Source: Saccharothrix ecbatanensis (GTDB taxonomy: Bacteria; Actinomycetota; Actinomycetes; Mycobacteriales; Pseudonocardiaceae). Taken from it: a stretch of 64,000 nucleotides of DNA. Under the pieces are notes generated by a model. The model searched no databases, had not been told where the DNA came from, and worked only from the letters and a program-made list of their open reading frames with translations. The stretch covers positions 7,564,001 to 7,628,000 of the forward strand of contig NZ_JACHMO010000001.1 of assembly GCF_014205015.1 (NCBI RefSeq), written 5' to 3'. How positions within the stretch are numbered: the first letter of the stretch is position 1; the number at the start of each line of letters is the position of its first letter. Of this stretch, positions 15,339-22,953 are shown piece by piece. A program made the position numbers and the translations under genes.

Positions 15339-15949
15339 GGTTGATCCTGATCAGACACGGCGAGACGGCGGCGAACCTGAAGATGGCGCTGGACTCGCTG
15401 CCACCGGGCCCACCGCTGACCGAGGCCGGGGTCGCGCAGGCCGCCGCGTTGGCCGAGGCGTTGGCGGGCGAGCCCTTGGCGGCCGTCTACGCCAGCACGG
15501 CGGTGCGCGCGCAGCAGACCGCGGCGCCGGTGGCGGCGGCGCACGGCCTGGAGGTCGAGGTCGTGGAGGGCGTGCAGGAGATCTTCTGCGGCGACCTCGA
15601 AGGACGGCACGACCGCGAGGCGTTCGAGATCTTCATCGCCACCATCAAGAAGTGGGCCGAGGGCGACCTGGACGTGCCGCTGCCCGGTGGTGAGAGCGGG
15701 CGCCAGACGCTGGACCGCTACCTGGCCGCGGTGGACAAGATCTCCGCGAAGCACGCGGACGGCGACACGGTGGTGCTGGTCAGCCACGGCGCGTCGCTGC
15801 GGATGGCCGCGCTGGCACTCGCCGTCAACGTGCGGCCCGCGCTGGCCGAAGCCGGCCTGCTCCCCAACACCGGCCGCGTGGTGCTCGAACGTGAGGCGGA
15901 CGGCTGGCGCTGCACGTCGTGGACCGGCGTGGACGTCGACGCGGGCTAG
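15335..15949 (+). CDS. Histidine phosphatase (phosphoglycerate mutase-like) family protein
   Basis: 204 residues from GTG overlapping the pheA stop. The catalytic RHGET is at residues ~8-12, with the second His in VLVSHGASLRM and the intermediate VYASTAVRAQQTAAPV typical of the branch. Members are small-molecule phosphatases or mutases; specificity cannot be assigned. In many actinobacteria a phosphatase of this kind follows pheA, so a role near aromatic amino-acid synthesis is possible but only inferred. Confidence 0.9.
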   Translation: MRLILIRHGETAANLKMALDSLPPGPPLTEAGVAQAAALAEALAGEPLAAVYASTAVRAQQTAAPVAAAHGLEVEVVEGVQEIFCGDLEGRHDREAFEIFIATIKKWAEGDLDVPLPGGESGRQTLDRYLAAVDKISAKHADGDTVVLVSHGASLRMAALALAVNVRPALAEAGLLPNTGRVVLEREADGWRCTSWTGVDVDAG

Positions 15950-15961
15950 CCGACCCGGTGA

Positions 15962-15987
15962 GCGGCCCGACGGGAAGGTCGGGCCGC
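15962..15987 (+). terminator. GC-rich hairpin after the pheA-phosphatase pair
   Basis: GCGGCCCGAC - GGGAAG - GTCGGGCCGC is a perfect 10-bp stem starting 13 bp after the stop codon. It has no U-tract, as usual in actinobacteria. Parts of this stretch recur imperfectly at 16004-16032 (CCGACCCGGT...GCCCGACGGGAA). Confidence 0.7.
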
Positions 15988-16052
15988 GCTGGTCGGCGCG
16001 AGCCGGCCGACCCGGTCAGGGCCCGACGGGAACTGGCCGCAGAAGTCGTGGA

Positions 16053-16175
16053 CTACCGCTCCGACAACCGCCGGGCCTGCTCGCCGCCGGCCCCGGCGGT
16101 GCGCCGCAGGTAGCGCTCGACCACCGCGAGCTCGTCGGCGTCGAAGCCCGCGCGGCCCGCCCGGCCCTGGTCCGC
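16053..16175 (-). pseudogene. 3' remnant of a lost gene, in frame behind the zincin stop codon
   Basis: Directly after the TAG of the 16176-16526 gene, the same minus-strand frame stays open for 40 codons with almost every third base G or C, ending at TAG (16053-16055). It reads ADQGRAGRAGFDADELAVVE then RYLRRTAGAGGEQARRLSER. This resembles the C-terminal helices of a MarR-like regulator, but the identification is weak. There is no start codon. It is either the tail of a gene whose body was deleted or an extension cut off by a stop mutation. Confidence 0.5.
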
Positions 16176-16526
16176 CTAGCCCCAGCCCAGCTCGTGCAGC
16201 TTGGCGTCGTCGATGCCGAAGTGGTGGGCGATCTCGTGGACCACGGTCACCACGATCTCCTCCACCACTTCGTCCTCGTCGTGGCAGATGTCCAGGATCG
16301 CCTCGCGGTAGATGTCGATCCGGTCCGGCAGGACGCCGCCGTAGTCGGTGGTCCGGCTGGTCAGCGCGATGCCCTGGTAGAGCCCGAGCAGGCTCGGCTC
16401 CTCCGGGTTGCGGTCCTCGACCAGGACGACCACGTTGTTCATCGCCGCCGCGAACTCCGGCGGGATGAGGTCCAGGGCCTCGCCGACCAGTTCCTCGAAC
16501 CGCTGTCGGGTCATCTCCACCGGCAT
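16176..16526 (-). CDS. Small zincin-like metallopeptidase-family protein (minigluzincin)
   Basis: 116 residues. The zinc-binding motif is clear: VVTVVHEIAHHFGIDDAKLH, an HExxHxxGxxD site near the C-terminus. The N-terminal part (TRQRFEELVGEALDLIPPEF, MNNVVVLVEDRNPEEP, LLGLYQGIALTSRT) matches short actinobacterial minigluzincins (formerly DUF1025). Proteolytic activity has not been shown for most of them. A GAGG site precedes ATG at 16526; ATG at 16514 is also possible. It lies 4 nt after the septum-formation-family gene and is probably co-transcribed with it. Confidence 0.9.
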   Translation of the reverse strand: MPVEMTRQRFEELVGEALDLIPPEFAAAMNNVVVLVEDRNPEEPSLLGLYQGIALTSRTTDYGGVLPDRIDIYREAILDICHDEDEVVEEIVVTVVHEIAHHFGIDDAKLHELGWG

Positions 16527-16530
16527 GCCG

Positions 16531-17604
16531 TCACCTCGACGTCGTCGTAGCGGTCGTCGTGGTCGACGGCTCGTCGTCGCCCGACTTCGGCGGCTTCGAC
16601 TCGGACGACGGCGGGGCGGAGGAGCTGGTGTTGGACTCCGAGTGCAGCGGCGCGCCGGTCGCGTCCGCCTGCTGGACGGCCGTCGTCTGCGGCGGGTTCG
16701 ACGTGGTCAGCGGCGGCGCGTTGGGGTTGCGCACGCTGCCCTCCCACGCGGTCAGGACGTTGTCCGCGGGCTTCGCGCCGATCTTGCAGTTCGCCAGCCG
16801 CGAGCCGGCGGCCCAGCTCTCCGGCGCCCTGGTGTCCCAGCTGACGATGAGGCCGCGCGCCTTGAGGTCGGCGGCGCCGGTGTACTCGACGGTGATCCGG
16901 CCGCACTCTTCGGCCATGAACTTGTCCTGCTGGTCCTGCGGCGGGAAGTCGCCCGGCGGCATCGTCACCACACCGGTGATCTCGAACGTGTGCGGCTTCG
17001 CGCAGTCCACCGGGTCCGCCACCGACCCGGTCTCGGTGATGCCCAGGCACACGCCCGGGTCGTACACGTCCGACTGGTCCTTGGTCCGCGCGGTGCCGTA
17101 GGCGGGGAGCAGGCCACCCGCCGGGCCGGCCACCTGGAGGCCGCAGCGCAGCGTGCGCTCGCCCGCGCCCCACAGCCGCTCACCCGGGTTCAGCGGGCCG
17201 ACGGTGTACTTGCCGAACGGGTCGAACTTGCCGCCCAGGTAGTCCAGCGTCAGCTTCGCGCACTGCTCCAAGCTGATCTGCTGCCACTGCGCGTCGTCCG
17301 GGAACGGCGCGTCCGGGCCGTGCGCGGCCGAGATGTCCGCCACGCCGGTCACCTCGAACAGGTGCTGCTGCTCGCAGTCGACCTTCACGACGTCCGTCAG
17401 GTCCGTCTTCGCCCAGTTCAGGCAGTCACCCGCCTGCGAGGCGAGGACCGGGTTCACCGGCGTCTCGCTCGTGCTGCCCGCGCCGGTCGCGCCCATCGGC
17501 CACGATGTGAAGGTGCTGAGCAGGAGCAGCAGGAACGCACCAGCCGACGCGCCGAGCATGACCATGTGGTCACTACGACGAAACCAACGCGCGCTCGTGG
17601 ACAT
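16531..17604 (-). CDS. Septum-formation-family membrane-anchored protein
   Basis: 357 residues. After a short cytoplasmic start (MSTSARWFRRSDHM) there is one membrane span (~16-38, MLGASAGAFLLLLLSTF). Two repeats of a cysteine-containing extracellular domain follow, each with a C-x(n)-DC-x2-H/P pattern: GDCLNWAKTDLT with VDCEQQHLFEVTGV, and GVCLGITETGS with VDCAKPHTFEITGVV. A Ser/Thr/Pro-rich tail ends in TTTTTATTTSR. The repeat matches the actinobacterial septum formation family, whose biochemical role is unclear. It is divergent from the 17725 gene. Confidence 0.85.
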   Translation of the reverse strand: MSTSARWFRRSDHMVMLGASAGAFLLLLLSTFTSWPMGATGAGSTSETPVNPVLASQAGDCLNWAKTDLTDVVKVDCEQQHLFEVTGVADISAAHGPDAPFPDDAQWQQISLEQCAKLTLDYLGGKFDPFGKYTVGPLNPGERLWGAGERTLRCGLQVAGPAGGLLPAYGTARTKDQSDVYDPGVCLGITETGSVADPVDCAKPHTFEITGVVTMPPGDFPPQDQQDKFMAEECGRITVEYTGAADLKARGLIVSWDTRAPESWAAGSRLANCKIGAKPADNVLTAWEGSVRNPNAPPLTTSNPPQTTAVQQADATGAPLHSESNTSSSAPPSSESKPPKSGDDEPSTTTTATTTSR

Positions 17605-17724
17605 CTACACCATGATGCCTGTGTCGACCGCCGGATCGTTCGTGCGGGTGGCGTGTGTTGCTTTTGGGACACTCGTCACCCATTCGGCGGCCGATCTCTG
17701 TACCGTCCCCGCCGGGAGTGGCTG

Positions 17725-18414
17725 ATGACTGAGAACGACAACACCGGGAACTCCGCGACGCCCGGGCAGGGTGGGCCGAGCGGACCGAACGGACCGGGTG
17801 GACCGGGACAGCAGGGTGGTGGCGCGTCGCCGCCGCCCTACGTGCCGCAGTCGCCGCAGGGCCCACCGCACGGTCAACCGCAAGGCCCACCGCAGGGCCG
17901 CGGCCAGATCCGTCGGCAGGAGCCGGGCGCGACCAAGCCCCGGCCGCCGACACTGGCCGAGCAGCGGGCGCGCGCCACGGCGATCGAGCAGCAGCGCGAA
18001 CAGCAGCTGGCGCTCGAAGCCGAGGAGGCGCGCAAGAAGAAGCTGCGCAAACGCCTGCTCATCGGCGGTGGCGTGGCCGTCGGCGTGGCAGGCGTGGTGG
18101 CCATCTGGTACGCCGCGTCCAGCCCGGACGACGTCGAGGCGCAGTGCACGCGTGACGACGTCGTGGTCGAGGACCAGTACTGCGACGAGTCCTACGCGCG
18201 CTCGCACGGCGGGACCGTCGGCGGCGGCTTCATCTACATCGGCGGCAGCTCGTACCGCTACCACTACGGCGGCGCCAGCACGCCGGTCGGCCAGAAGGTC
18301 AGCGGCGGCAGCTACACCATGCCGAAGGGCGCGAACATCAGCACGAAGTCCGGCACCGTCGTCCAGCGCGGCGGGTTCGGCGTGTCCGGCGGAAGCAAGA
18401 GCGGGGGCAGCTGA
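17725..18414 (+). CDS. YgiB/YjfM-like (DUF1190-type) membrane-anchored protein
   Basis: 229 residues from ATG at 17725. The N-terminus is Gly/Pro/Gln-rich (GPNGPGGPGQQGGG), followed by a charged helix (EQRARATAIEQQREQQLALE), one membrane span (~115-135, LLIGGGVAVGVAGVVAIWY) and an extracellular Gly/Tyr-rich domain with two Cys. The C-terminal VVQRGGFG closely resembles the end of E. coli YgiB. In E. coli ygiB/yjfM pairs with a glutathionylspermidine synthase-like gene (ygiC/yjfC), exactly as here, so this is very likely the partner. Function unknown. Confidence 0.75.
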   Translation: MTENDNTGNSATPGQGGPSGPNGPGGPGQQGGGASPPPYVPQSPQGPPHGQPQGPPQGRGQIRRQEPGATKPRPPTLAEQRARATAIEQQREQQLALEAEEARKKKLRKRLLIGGGVAVGVAGVVAIWYAASSPDDVEAQCTRDDVVVEDQYCDESYARSHGGTVGGGFIYIGGSSYRYHYGGASTPVGQKVSGGSYTMPKGANISTKSGTVVQRGGFGVSGGSKSGGS

Positions 18415-19578
18415 GTGCGTCGGGAGTCCTCCACGCCCCGGCCGGACTGGCAGCGCACGGTCTCCGAGCAGGGGCTCGTGTTCGGCGCGCCGGCCAAGGC
18501 CGCGGACGGCAGCCCTCGCCCGTACTGGGACGAGTCGGCGCACTACGTCTTCGACATGAGCGACGTGCTGTCGCTGGAGGCGGACGTCGAGCTGCTGCAC
18601 AACATGTGCCTGGAGGCCGTCGACAACGTCGTGCTGACCGAGCGCTACCGGGACTTCGGCATCAACGAGTGGCTGTGGCCCGCCATCGCCGAGTCGTGGA
18701 AGCGCCGCGACCCGCACGTCTACGGGCGGTTCGACCTGCGCTACGACGCCCGCGGACCGGCCAAGCTGCTGGAGTACAACGCCGACACGCCCACGTCGCT
18801 GCTGGAGGCCTCGGTCGTCCAGTGGAACTGGAAGACCGACGTGTACCCCGACGACGACCAGTGGAACTCGATCCACGAGAAGCTGGTCGAGCGCTGGGCC
18901 GAGATCGGCGAGCGGCTGCCGTCCAACGAGCTGCACTTCACCTGGTCCGGCGCGGACCCCTCCGGTGAGGACCACGTCACCGTGGCCTACCTCCAGGAGA
19001 CCGCGGCCGAGGCGGGCATGAACACCGTCGGACTGGCCATCGAGGAGATCGGCTGGGACCCGCTGCTGAAGCGGTTCGTCGACCTCGAAGAAGCCCCGAT
19101 TGCCACCGTGGTGAAGCTCTACCCGTGGGAATGGGTGGTGGACGAGCAGTTCGGCCGGTTCGCGGTGGAGAGCCTGCCCGGCACCCTCTGGGTCGAGCCG
19201 CTGTGGAAGATGCTGCTGTCCAACAAGGCGCTGCTGGCCGTGCTGTGGGAGATGTACCCCGGCCACCCCAACCTGCTGCCCGCGTTCCTGGACGAACCCG
19301 GCCTGCTCACCGAGTACGTGCGCAAGCCGAGGCTCGGCCGTGAAGGCGCGAACATCCAGATCGTGGCCCCCGGCTACGAGACCCAGACCGGCGGGGTCTA
19401 CGGCAAGGAAGGCTTCGTCTACCAGCTGTTCGACCCGCTGCCCGAGTTCGACGGCTACCGGCCGGCGCTCGGCGCGTGGGTCGTCGGCGACGCCGCGGCG
19501 GGTCTCGGCATCCGCGAGACCGTAGGCCTGGTCACCGACGACGGCGCGGCGTTCGTGCCGCACAGGATCGTCGAATGA
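18415..19578 (+). CDS. Glutathionylspermidine synthase-like ATP-grasp ligase (YgiC/YjfC family)
   Basis: 387 residues from GTG immediately after the preceding TGA. The family pattern is clear: LRYDARGPAKLLEYNADTPT, VVKLYPWEWVVDEQFG, SNKALLAVLWEMYPGHPNLL, YVRKPRLGREGANIQIVAPG and VYQLFDPLPEFDGYRPALGA. These ATP-grasp residues bind ATP/Mg and activate a carboxylate for an amine. True glutathionylspermidine synthase is bifunctional; this has only the ligase module. Its product is unknown, and YgiC-type enzymes are not proven to use glutathione, which actinobacteria generally lack. It is flanked by the YgiB-like and DUF350 genes. Confidence 0.92.
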   Translation: MRRESSTPRPDWQRTVSEQGLVFGAPAKAADGSPRPYWDESAHYVFDMSDVLSLEADVELLHNMCLEAVDNVVLTERYRDFGINEWLWPAIAESWKRRDPHVYGRFDLRYDARGPAKLLEYNADTPTSLLEASVVQWNWKTDVYPDDDQWNSIHEKLVERWAEIGERLPSNELHFTWSGADPSGEDHVTVAYLQETAAEAGMNTVGLAIEEIGWDPLLKRFVDLEEAPIATVVKLYPWEWVVDEQFGRFAVESLPGTLWVEPLWKMLLSNKALLAVLWEMYPGHPNLLPAFLDEPGLLTEYVRKPRLGREGANIQIVAPGYETQTGGVYGKEGFVYQLFDPLPEFDGYRPALGAWVVGDAAAGLGIRETVGLVTDDGAAFVPHRIVE

Positions 19579-19673
19579 GCTCCCCAACCCCCGAGAACGC
19601 ACCGCACCCGTCGTCACCGGCTCCTTCACCGGCGGCACAACCGATCACATTGCACACCATGGAGGGTCAGTGA
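19575..19673 (+). CDS. Small ORF bridging the ligase and DUF350 genes
   Basis: 32 codons: ATG at 19575 overlaps the ligase stop (ATGA), and its own TGA at 19671-19673 overlaps the GTG start of the DUF350 gene (GTGA). The peptide starts MSSPTPENAPHPSSPAPSP, Pro/Ser-rich, and ends with TMEGQ. The GGAGGG ribosome binding site of the next gene lies inside it. Third-position GC is lower than in neighbouring genes, so it may be only a coupling device rather than a functional peptide. Confidence 0.4.
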   Translation: MSSPTPENAPHPSSPAPSPAAQPITLHTMEGQ

Positions 19674-20122
19674 TCTCCCAACTCGCGTTGGACCCCGGCT
19701 TCGGCTCCGCGATCGGCAGCGGCGTCGGCGCGATCGCGCTCTACGCCATCGTCGGCCTCGTGCTGATGGTCGTCGGCTTCTACGCCATCGACTGGACCAC
19801 CCCCGGCAAGCTGAGCGCGCTCGTCCGCAGCGGCGCCCCGAACGCGGTCATCGTGACCTCGGCGGGCCTGGTCAGCATGGCGCTGATCATCGTCGTGGCG
19901 ATCTGGAGCTCCGCGGGCAAGCTGGACGAGGGTCTGCTGTCGGCCCTGATCTTCGGCTTCGTCGGCATCATCGTCCAGGTCCTCGCGGTCCGGCTGCTGG
20001 AGTGGGTGACCAGGCTCGACATCGGCTCGCTGATCGAGTCCGACCGCTTCGCCCCGGCCAGCGCCGTCGTCGCCGCCGCGCACGTCGCGCTCGGCCTCGT
20101 GGTCGCCGTCGCCATCTCCTGA
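19670..20122 (+). CDS. DUF350 (YjfL/UshA-type) integral membrane protein
   Basis: 150 residues from GTG at 19670, preceded by GGAGGG. Four membrane helices: ALYAIVGLVLMVVGFYAIDW, VIVTSAGLVSMALIIVVAIW, LLSALIFGFVGIIVQVLAV and VVAAAHVALGLVVAVAIS. This is the DUF350 arrangement of duplicated two-helix units with the conserved TTPGKLS loop. DUF350 proteins accompany YjfC-type ligases across bacteria. Together the three proteins form a membrane system of unknown function, perhaps modifying envelope components (inference from gene association). Confidence 0.88.
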   Translation: MISQLALDPGFGSAIGSGVGAIALYAIVGLVLMVVGFYAIDWTTPGKLSALVRSGAPNAVIVTSAGLVSMALIIVVAIWSSAGKLDEGLLSALIFGFVGIIVQVLAVRLLEWVTRLDIGSLIESDRFAPASAVVAAAHVALGLVVAVAIS

Positions 20123-20142
20123 CCGCGGCTCCGCACCGGGCA

Positions 20143-20174
20143 GCCGGCGGGCCGGATCACTCCGTCCCGCCGGC
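20143..20174 (+). terminator. Hairpin after the DUF350 gene
   Basis: GCCGGCGGG (20143-20151) and CCCGCCGGC (20166-20174) form a perfect 9-bp stem with a 14-nt loop, 20 bp after the stop codon. Confidence 0.6.
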
Positions 20175-20301
20175 GCCACCCGGGCCACGGGTATGGTTGG
20201 CCGCCAGGTCGGCTGGAGCTTCCGTGGGCGTTCGCGACGCGGCGCCGCCCCCGGTTTTTGGCGTGCACAACGGAACTGGACTACAGATGGGGGTCGCCGC
20301 G

Positions 20302-22953
20302 ATGACCGAGGCCGAGGGCAAGCGCACTCACGCGCTGCTGGAGGACGTCCACCGGATAGTGGCGGACCGGTCGTGCGCGGTGCTGTCGTTCGACGTCTTC
20401 GACACCATCCTGTGGCGCAGGGTTCCCCGTCCGGCGGACGTGTTCGGCATCCTCGGCTCCAGACTCAGGGCTGCCGGGCTGGCGCCGTCCTGGATGACCG
20501 ACGCCACGTTCCGGCGGATGCGGATCGAGGCCGAGGTGACGGCCCGCAAGGACCGCGGCGACCTCGGTCCCGAGGTGTCGCTGTTCGACATCTGGCGTGC
20601 CATGCCGTCCGCCACGTTCGACCGCGGCCTGCTGGACAAGCTGGTCGAGGCCGAGGTCGAGGTGGAGCGCGAGTTCACCGTGGTCGACCTGGACATGGCC
20701 GAGGTGATCCGCGAGGCGGACCGCAACGACGTGCGGATCGTGCTGGTCTCGGACACGTACTTCACCGAGGAGCAGCTGGCGTACCTGCTCGACCGGCCGG
20801 AGCTGGACGGGCTGCGCAAGGCGACCGTGTTCCGCTCGCACCAGCACGGCACGGACAAGACGAACGGTCTCTTCGAGATCGTGTTCAACGAGCTGAACCT
20901 CGCCCCCGAGCAGATCGTCCACATCGGGGACAACGAGGTGGCCGACATCGAGGTGCCGGCCGAGCTGGGCGTGCGGGTGGTGCACTACCGCCGCGTCGAC
21001 CAGCCGCTGGCCGTGGTGCTGGAGCGCGAAGGCGAGCCGGCCGACCCGTTCGGCCCGTACGCGCCGCACCTGGACGAGCAGAACGGCGACTTCGGCATCA
21101 CCAGCCTGCGCGCCAAGGTGCTCCAGGCGCACGGCGCGGACACCGAGTCCGGCCGCGACACCGCCTGGCGGTTCGGCGCGGCCGTCCTCGGCCCGGTGAT
21201 GACCGGCTTCGCCGAGTGGGTCGCGTGGCGGGCGCACGAGTCCGGCACGCGCGTGCTGTGGTGCCCGATGCGCGAGGGCGAGCTGCTGTCCACGCTCGTC
21301 AACAACGCCGCCCGGGAACGCGGGTGGAACGTCGAGGCGAAGCCGGTCTGGCTGTCCCGCCACGTCACCTCCGTCGCCGCTCTGGACCGCTTCGACGCCG
21401 ACTCGGTGCACGAGTTCATCCGCCGCAGCTACAAGCTGTCCATCCGCGAGCTGCTGTCCGTGCTGCACCTGCGCGCGGGCGAGGTGCCGAGCCTGGCCAA
21501 CGAGCTGGACACGGTGGTGGACAACGGCGACATCGCCGAGCGAGTCGGCATCGCGCTGACCGAGTCCCCGCACCTCCAGAACCGGCTCAAGGCCACCGTC
21601 ACGGCGGCCCGCGAGCGGCTGATCCGGCACCTGCGCGACGTGGGCGCGCTGGACAGCGCCGACCTGACCCTGGTCGACCTCGGCTGGGGCGGCACCATCC
21701 AGCGCCAGCTCGCCCAGGTGCTGAAGGTCGCCGACATCGACATCAAGCCGGCCGGCCTCTACCTGGCCACCGACGACCGGTCCTCGCGCGCCTACCTGGC
21801 CGGTCTGCGCGCCGAGGGCTACCTGGCCCAGGCGGGCCACCCGATCGACATCGCCGCCACCATCGTGCGCAGCCCCGAGGTGCTGGAGCAGTGCGTCAAC
21901 GCGCTGTGCGGCTCGCTGGTCGGCTTCGCCGAGGACGGTTCGCCGGTGCTGGGCCGCGTCACCGAGTCGATCACGCAGAACGCCGAGCGGCTGGCGGCCC
22001 AAGAGGGCATGTTGGCGTTCCAGAGCATGTGGAACAGCTACGTCCGGGCGTCCGGCGGCACGTGGGCCGACCTGGCCCGCCCGCAGGCGGCGAAGGACCG
22101 GCTGGCGAACATCGTGGTGTCCGCGCTGAAGGCGCCCACGCCCGGTGAAGCCGCCGTGTTCGGCAACTGGGCGCACGAGGACAACTTCGGCTCCACCATG
22201 GTCACCAAGGTGGTCCCGGACGACCTGGTGGCGGCTCTGCCGTACCTGTCCCCGCTCGACCTGGACGACCTGGGCATGCGCGACTCGTTCTGGCCCGCGC
22301 TGCTCGCCTCCTCCGACACCGGCCTGGCCGCCGCGAGCAAGGCGCTGACCGCCGGGCAGCTCGACCGGAGCGTGTTCGAGCCGTCCGGTGAGCCGTTCGA
22401 GACGGCCCTGCACTACCGCACCGGCGCCGACGAGTGGGAGAGCGGTGGCAGCCGGCGCGTCCGGATCAACCGCAACGGCCTGTCGTTCGCCCGGCTCGAC
22501 TTCGAGCACCACGACATCATCGACCTGTCCCTGTCGATCCCCGGCCGGCCCGCGATCGTGCGGGTCGACTGGATCGAGGTCAAGGGCAACGCAGGTCGCC
22601 GCCCGCTGGCCGAGCCGCTGCGCTGGGAGACGCCGGAGGACTTCGCCGGCCTCACCTACTCGGGCTGCCGCTGGCTCGGCGGGAACATGGTCGAGTTCGG
22701 CGGGCCGGACTCGGTGATGGTGCTGCGGGTCGCCGGACGCGCCGGCGCGCCCATGTCGTCCGGGCAGGTCACGGTCGCGTTCGCGTTGTTGCCGCAGTCG
22801 CTGTCGAACCTGTCGGCCCGACCGCCTTCGGCGGCTTCCCGGGTGGCCCGGATCAGCGGCAGACTGCGCGAGGAGTACCGGGCCCGCGGGGCCACGGGTG
22901 TGGCAGCGGGCGCCGCACGGGTGGCGATCCGCAGGCTGGGAGGAACTTCGTGA
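20302..22953 (+). CDS. Large HAD-superfamily protein of a glycan locus (COG5610-like)
   Basis: 883 residues from ATG at 20302, chosen because GGGGG lies 8 nt upstream; ATG at 20287 adds five residues. The N-terminal HAD domain (~15-240) has motif I LSFDVFDTILWRR, motif II VLVSDTYFTEEQL, a Lys (DKTNGLF) and motif IV HIGDNEVADIEVPAELG. A middle region (~280-600) contains RVLWCPMREGELLSTLVNN and LTLVDLGWGGTIQRQLAQVL, typical of long HAD proteins in polysaccharide clusters. The C-terminal ~180 residues look beta-rich. Probably a phosphatase or scaffold acting on sugar phosphates; the substrate is unknown. It is coupled to the following methyltransferase by GTGA overlap. Confidence 0.8.
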   Translation: MTEAEGKRTHALLEDVHRIVADRSCAVLSFDVFDTILWRRVPRPADVFGILGSRLRAAGLAPSWMTDATFRRMRIEAEVTARKDRGDLGPEVSLFDIWRAMPSATFDRGLLDKLVEAEVEVEREFTVVDLDMAEVIREADRNDVRIVLVSDTYFTEEQLAYLLDRPELDGLRKATVFRSHQHGTDKTNGLFEIVFNELNLAPEQIVHIGDNEVADIEVPAELGVRVVHYRRVDQPLAVVLEREGEPADPFGPYAPHLDEQNGDFGITSLRAKVLQAHGADTESGRDTAWRFGAAVLGPVMTGFAEWVAWRAHESGTRVLWCPMREGELLSTLVNNAARERGWNVEAKPVWLSRHVTSVAALDRFDADSVHEFIRRSYKLSIRELLSVLHLRAGEVPSLANELDTVVDNGDIAERVGIALTESPHLQNRLKATVTAARERLIRHLRDVGALDSADLTLVDLGWGGTIQRQLAQVLKVADIDIKPAGLYLATDDRSSRAYLAGLRAEGYLAQAGHPIDIAATIVRSPEVLEQCVNALCGSLVGFAEDGSPVLGRVTESITQNAERLAAQEGMLAFQSMWNSYVRASGGTWADLARPQAAKDRLANIVVSALKAPTPGEAAVFGNWAHEDNFGSTMVTKVVPDDLVAALPYLSPLDLDDLGMRDSFWPALLASSDTGLAAASKALTAGQLDRSVFEPSGEPFETALHYRTGADEWESGGSRRVRINRNGLSFARLDFEHHDIIDLSLSIPGRPAIVRVDWIEVKGNAGRRPLAEPLRWETPEDFAGLTYSGCRWLGGNMVEFGGPDSVMVLRVAGRAGAPMSSGQVTVAFALLPQSLSNLSARPPSAASRVARISGRLREEYRARGATGVAAGAARVAIRRLGGTS

